Shown: positions 32,997 to 36,185 of the stretch, piece by piece
Numbering within the stretch: the first letter of the stretch is position 1
Layout of the letters: every line of letters begins with the position of its first letter
Assembly (NCBI GenBank): GCA_002490995.1
Contig: DKVC01000228.1
Span: forward strand, 1-36,185
DNA from: Lachnospiraceae bacterium UBA7188
Lineage (GTDB): Bacteria; Bacillota; Clostridia; Lachnospirales; Lachnospiraceae
Direction of reading: 5' to 3'
Length of the DNA stretch: 36,185 nucleotides
Notes under the pieces: generated by a model
Seen by the model: only the letters and a program-made list of their open reading frames with translations
Told to the model about the DNA's origin: nothing
Databases searched by the model: none
Program-made: the position numbers and the translations under genes

Positions 32997-34115
32997 ATGA
33001 AAACGTCTGTTTTTGTAAAATTGATTGGCTGCGGAATACTATGCACGGTTCTTTTTACCGCCTGTTCCGGTAGGGGCGCCATGGAAAAAGGGCAGCAGGA
33101 AGCAAAAGAAGAGCAGGAAATCTCCGGCCACGAAAAAGACAGTGCATTGGAGGTACTGGAGGTTTCTATCTACGGAGGCGAACAGGACAACGCATCAGAG
33201 GAGCAAAAAGCAGCCGAAAACCAGAAAAGTAATCAGCCCGGGACAGATGCAAAAGTAGCCCTTCCGGAGGAAACAATATCGGATCCGGAGGGAACAGTAA
33301 CGGAACCAAAAACATCGGAGCCTGTAATAACAGAGTCCGACTGGGAAGCATATTTTGACGGGTTCCATGGGGCGGCTGTTATTTACGACCCCGCTGCCCT
33401 GAAATTTAACGTATATAACAGGACGCTTTCCGAAACAAGGCGTTCTCCATGTTCGACATTTAAGATAATTTCCTCTCTGATTGCGTTAAAAAACGGCGTT
33501 ATTGACCCAGATGATTCCACACGCAAATGGAGCGGCGAAGTATTTTGGAATGAGAAATGGAACAATGATATTGACTTCAACAGTGCTTTCCGTGAATCAT
33601 GTGTCTGGTATTTCAGGGAAGTCATAGATGAGATCGGGCAGGAGACTATGCAGGAAGAACTGGATGCGCTTGGCTACGGGAATTGTGACATTTCCGACTG
33701 GAATGGAAAGCTGAACACGAATAACAATAACCGCGCCCTGACAGGTTTCTGGCTTGAGTCGTCACTGGCTATTTCCCCAAAGGAACAGACCGAAGTGATG
33801 GAGCGGATTTTTGGGGAAGCTTCCGTGTATCCGGAAGAGGTGCGGAATAAATTAAAGGAAGTCATGTCAGTGGAAAACCGGGAGAAAGCAGGCATTGCCG
33901 TCTATGGAAAGACCGGGATGGGGAAAGCGCAGGGAATTACCATAGATGCGTGGTTCACCGGATTTGCCGAAAATACAGGAAGAAATGTTTATTTCTGCGT
34001 ATATCTCGGGCGGACGGACGATAAGGACGTAACCAGTACTGCGGCAAAAGAAATTGCCCTTCGGTTGGTCTCCGATTACTGCGGCGTGACTGCAAATTAT
34101 ACTCACGTTCAGTAA
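32997..34115 (+). CDS. Class D beta-lactamase-like lipoprotein
   Basis: This is a serine beta-lactamase of the OXA class, predicted to hydrolyse beta-lactams outside the membrane. The 372-residue protein has a signal peptide with a FTAC lipobox (Cys23). An acidic, repeat-poor linker to about residue 112 follows. Then comes a complete class D domain with STFK (153-156, catalytic Ser and carbamylatable Lys), SCV (201-203, the SxV motif), YGN (227-229), FWLESSLAIS (251-260) and KTG (305-307), then WFTGF. No residue of these motifs is missing. BlaR1/MecR1 sensor domains share the motifs but carry an N-terminal multi-pass membrane region, absent here. Start: GGGAGGG lies about 4 bp before the ATG at 32997. 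It stands alone with its own promoter, beside gene remnants. Activity on particular drugs cannot be read from the sequence. Confidence 0.88.
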   Translation: MKTSVFVKLIGCGILCTVLFTACSGRGAMEKGQQEAKEEQEISGHEKDSALEVLEVSIYGGEQDNASEEQKAAENQKSNQPGTDAKVALPEETISDPEGTVTEPKTSEPVITESDWEAYFDGFHGAAVIYDPAALKFNVYNRTLSETRRSPCSTFKIISSLIALKNGVIDPDDSTRKWSGEVFWNEKWNNDIDFNSAFRESCVWYFREVIDEIGQETMQEELDALGYGNCDISDWNGKLNTNNNNRALTGFWLESSLAISPKEQTEVMERIFGEASVYPEEVRNKLKEVMSVENREKAGIAVYGKTGMGKAQGITIDAWFTGFAENTGRNVYFCVYLGRTDDKDVTSTAAKEIALRLVSDYCGVTANYTHVQ

Positions 34116-34141
34116 CATTTGCCAAACAAAATATATAACGA

Positions 34142-34192
34142 GTGAGCGCATCTACATTGTAGAATAATAAAGCAGCAAATGTGTGCGCTCAC
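34142..34192. terminator. Stem-loop between convergent genes
   Basis: GTGAGCGCA (34142-34150) pairs perfectly with TGCGCTCAC (34184-34192). A smaller hairpin TCTAC-ATT-GTAGA (34151-34163) lies inside the loop. There is no T-run on the + strand; the minus strand continues into a T-rich stretch, so it may terminate the VTT-protein gene. Confidence 0.5.
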
Positions 34193-34215
34193 GAGTATAA
34201 GTGTATAAAGAACCC

Positions 34216-34920
34216 TTAAGTGTTTCCGGTTTCTGATCTCTGTAGCTTATCCCTTTCTTTCTGTTTATTATGACGCAGATAAAAAAGAACGGAAATAATC
34301 GCCATAATCGCCATCAGTGCAGCCGAAAGCCAGAATGCGGGGGAATCAGGTTCCGTAATAGTGGAGCCCAGAACTGTTGACAATACTACGCCTAAGGCCG
34401 TTCCCAAAACGCCGCCTGCCAAGTAATAAGGAAAAGGAATCCCTGTTGCGCCGAGGTATAAGCTTACCGCGTCCCCGGGCAAAAAACTGAATGTGCGCAG
34501 CAGGAAAGATATAAAAACAGGATTCTGTCCCTGCCTGTCACAGATTTCTTTTAATTTTGGGTATTTTCCCTGCAAATTCTTTATCAGTTCAGAGCCGGAA
34601 AATCGTCCGACCCAATAAGGAATAGAGAGCGTGACCACTCTTCCTAAAAAATTGATCAGCAGGGCGGCAGGTGTCTGAAAAAGATGTCCCGTCGCAATCT
34701 GAAGCACAGCGATTGGAAATACAAATGATACACTTTTCAAGGCATACAAAAGTAAGATAACGATGGCTGCCGCAAAAGGGGATTCCGGCGTATAGTTCAA
34801 GACATCCTGAACCGTTATATCATTGCCGGATGCAAGAAAGAAAGCAATCAGTATCATGCATACTATCAAAGGTATAGATTTCAGAAAAGTTATGATTTTC
34901 CTGTTTTTTTGCGGCTTCAT
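34216..34920 (-). CDS. TVP38/TMEM64 (VTT domain) family membrane protein
   Basis: This 234-residue integral membrane protein is of the DedA/VTT superfamily; some relatives are lipid scramblases or transporters, but this member's role is unknown. A first membrane helix (IPLIVCMILIAFFLASG) is followed by a reentrant-type core with ALLINFLGRVVTLSIPYWVG and FISFLLRTFSFLPGDAVSLY, and GATGIPFPYYLAGGVLGT. The C-terminal tail is basic. The ATG at 34920 follows GGAGG at 6 bp; the frame stays open to 35076, but that extension lacks a ribosome site and hydrophobic character. The 200 bp upstream hold no other gene. It converges on the beta-lactamase gene. Confidence 0.88.
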   Translation of the reverse strand: MKPQKNRKIITFLKSIPLIVCMILIAFFLASGNDITVQDVLNYTPESPFAAAIVILLLYALKSVSFVFPIAVLQIATGHLFQTPAALLINFLGRVVTLSIPYWVGRFSGSELIKNLQGKYPKLKEICDRQGQNPVFISFLLRTFSFLPGDAVSLYLGATGIPFPYYLAGGVLGTALGVVLSTVLGSTITEPDSPAFWLSAALMAIMAIISVLFYLRHNKQKERDKLQRSETGNT

Positions 34921-35122
34921 AGGATACCTCCGGCCAATCCGGGTTTTTTCTGAACTTGATGCCCGCAGGCGACGGACTCCGATGTAAAAAATTGATTTAT
35001 GATTTTCTCCTTTCCGTTCAAAAATGCTGCTGTTGCTGTCTATAATAATCGCCGTCCGCATCGTCTTCACCTTCATCTATAGAACAAGCGTCTCATACGA
35101 TGACAGTTCCTAAAGTCCTGGG

Positions 35123-36185
35123 TCACCTCTGCGCCTGCTTTGCTTCTTTTGCGGCCCTGTTTTCCGCCCACAGCCTGTCCGCTTCCGGCTTCCAGCAGGC
35201 GGCATAGGAATCGCACTTAGAGCACAGGTGGTCGGCAGTTTCGGGAGACTGGGGGTCCGTGGAATGGGCGCCGGACTGCTCTACCATCTTCCGCAGGGAT
35301 TCCGGGTTCTCCAGCATGGGGCAGGGCATGAGCATGTTGTCATTGAAAGGCTGGTTGTCATGGTACGCCATGAAGATGGGGCTCTGCAGCGCCTCCAACA
35401 GGGTGCATTCCCTGATATTGGCATTGGAGTAATGGATGAACACGCAGGGGTCCACATCGCCGGCCGCATTGATGTGCAGATAGCGCCTGCCTCCGGCGAT
35501 ACAGCCGCCCACAAACTCCGCGTCATTCTGGAAATCCATGGCGAACAGCGGCTTTGTGGCTCGCAGTTCCCGGACACGATGGTAGACGGTCTCCCGCTGC
35601 TTTGGATTCGGCAGAAGAGCCGGCGCCGCGTCATTGCCTACAGGCATGTAATGGAAGTACCAGATGAAGTAGGCGCCCAGGTCAATCAGGCTCTGGTAAT
35701 ACTCGTCGGAAGTGATCGACTCATAGTTCTCACTTGTATAACAGGAAGAGATGCCGTATACCAGCTTGCGCTCATGGAGCAGCTCCATGGCATGGATCAC
35801 CTTTCTGTAAGTCCCTTTGCCCCTGCGGCCATCGGTGGCCTCTTCGTCGCCCTCCAGAGAGATGGCCGGGACGAAGTTCTTCACCCGCAGCATCTCATCC
35901 GCGAACTTCTCGTCGATGAGCGTGGCATTGGTGAACGACAGGAACACACAGTCGTCATGCTTCTCGCAGAGCCGGATCAGGTCGGCCTTGCGGACGAGAG
36001 GCTCTCCGCCCGTGTAGATATACATATAGATGCCCAGTTCCTTGCCCTGGCAGACGATGCTGTCGATCTCATCGAAGGTCAGGTTCAGCTTATTGCCATA
36101 TTCCGCCGCCCAGCATCCGGTACAGTGCAGGTTGCAGGCGGAAGTGGGGTCCAGCAGGATCGCCCAGGGGATATTGCAGTTGTAT
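35123..36185 (-). CDS. Radical SAM protein with SPASM-like C-terminus, 5' end outside the window
   Basis: The frame remains open to the right edge, beyond the first internal ATG at 36025. The extra codons encode ILLDPTSACNLHCTGCWAAE, which contains the CxxxCxxC motif that binds the radical SAM iron-sulfur cluster. TGGEPLVRK and FTNATLIDE (SAM-binding strands) follow. The C-terminal part has Cys residues in GGCIAGGRRYLHINAAGDVD, in PCVFIHYSN, in MPCPML and in HLCSKCDSYAACW, fitting an auxiliary cluster of the SPASM/twitch type. About 354 codons are present and the start is missing. Such proteins modify peptides or act in anaerobic maturation, but no partner is in view, so the substrate is unknown. 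Confidence 0.88.
   Translation of the reverse strand, partial: YNCNIPWAILLDPTSACNLHCTGCWAAEYGNKLNLTFDEIDSIVCQGKELGIYMYIYTGGEPLVRKADLIRLCEKHDDCVFLSFTNATLIDEKFADEMLRVKNFVPAISLEGDEEATDGRRGKGTYRKVIHAMELLHERKLVYGISSCYTSENYESITSDEYYQSLIDLGAYFIWYFHYMPVGNDAAPALLPNPKQRETVYHRVRELRATKPLFAMDFQNDAEFVGGCIAGGRRYLHINAAGDVDPCVFIHYSNANIRECTLLEALQSPIFMAYHDNQPFNDNMLMPCPMLENPESLRKMVEQSGAHSTDPQSPETADHLCSKCDSYAACWKPEADRLWAENRAAKEAKQAQR

Noticed and set aside
32997..34115. BlaR1/MecR1-type sensor instead of an enzyme
   Set aside because: There is a lipoprotein signal and linker, not the multi-pass membrane protease region that sensors carry.
34921..35076. N-terminal extension of the VTT protein
   Set aside because: The ATG at 34920 has GGAGG at the correct distance and the extension lacks signal or membrane character.

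Overview
The window looks like chromosomal DNA of a gut-type Clostridia, most likely Lachnospiraceae. The evidence is moderate GC, AGGAGG ribosome sites, TTGACA/TAAAAT promoters, LplB/YtcP-type sugar permeases, lipoprotein solute-binding proteins and a GH130 phosphorylase. Family placement is an inference from gene style; no rRNA or other phylogenetic marker is present.

Region 1 (about 1-14.6 kb, + strand) is a sugar-import locus. A strong promoter flanked by two palindromes precedes a lipoprotein solute-binding protein. Then come a 983-residue membrane-anchored protein joining two carbohydrate-binding-like domains to a second solute-binding domain, a permease pair, an NHL-TPR-Yip1 membrane protein, a DUF5696-like lipoprotein and a second permease pair. 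After an internal terminator-like hairpin comes a GH130 glycoside phosphorylase. There is no transport ATPase gene, so a shared MsmX-type ATPase is presumably used. The combination is the best candidate here for a poorly described system.

Region 2 (14.6-27 kb, + strand) continues the carbohydrate theme. It holds a cytoplasmic transglutaminase-like multidomain protein, a GH123-like (DUF4091) hydrolase, a methyl-accepting chemotaxis protein with its own promoter, a LacI-family regulator, nagB-nagA (overlapping), a small P-loop ATPase and an N-acetylneuraminate lyase-like gene. Together with GH130 this points to use of amino-sugar-containing host glycans, with chemotaxis and regulation encoded nearby. 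The joint role is inferred.

Region 3 (27-36.2 kb, mostly - strand) is less coherent. It contains recQ with degenerate tandem repeats upstream, and two genes of unknown function. One of these reads as a single protein only if the ribosome shifts -1 at an A-AAA-AAG heptamer followed by a perfect 9-bp hairpin. Next is a stretch of gene remnants: a COG2865-type ATPase/regulator 3' part with a 27-bp repeat, a DUF4143 tail, and a frameshifted histidine kinase. Then come an apparently intact class D beta-lactamase lipoprotein with its own promoter and possible operator, a TVP38/VTT membrane protein, and a radical SAM/SPASM-like gene running off the right edge.
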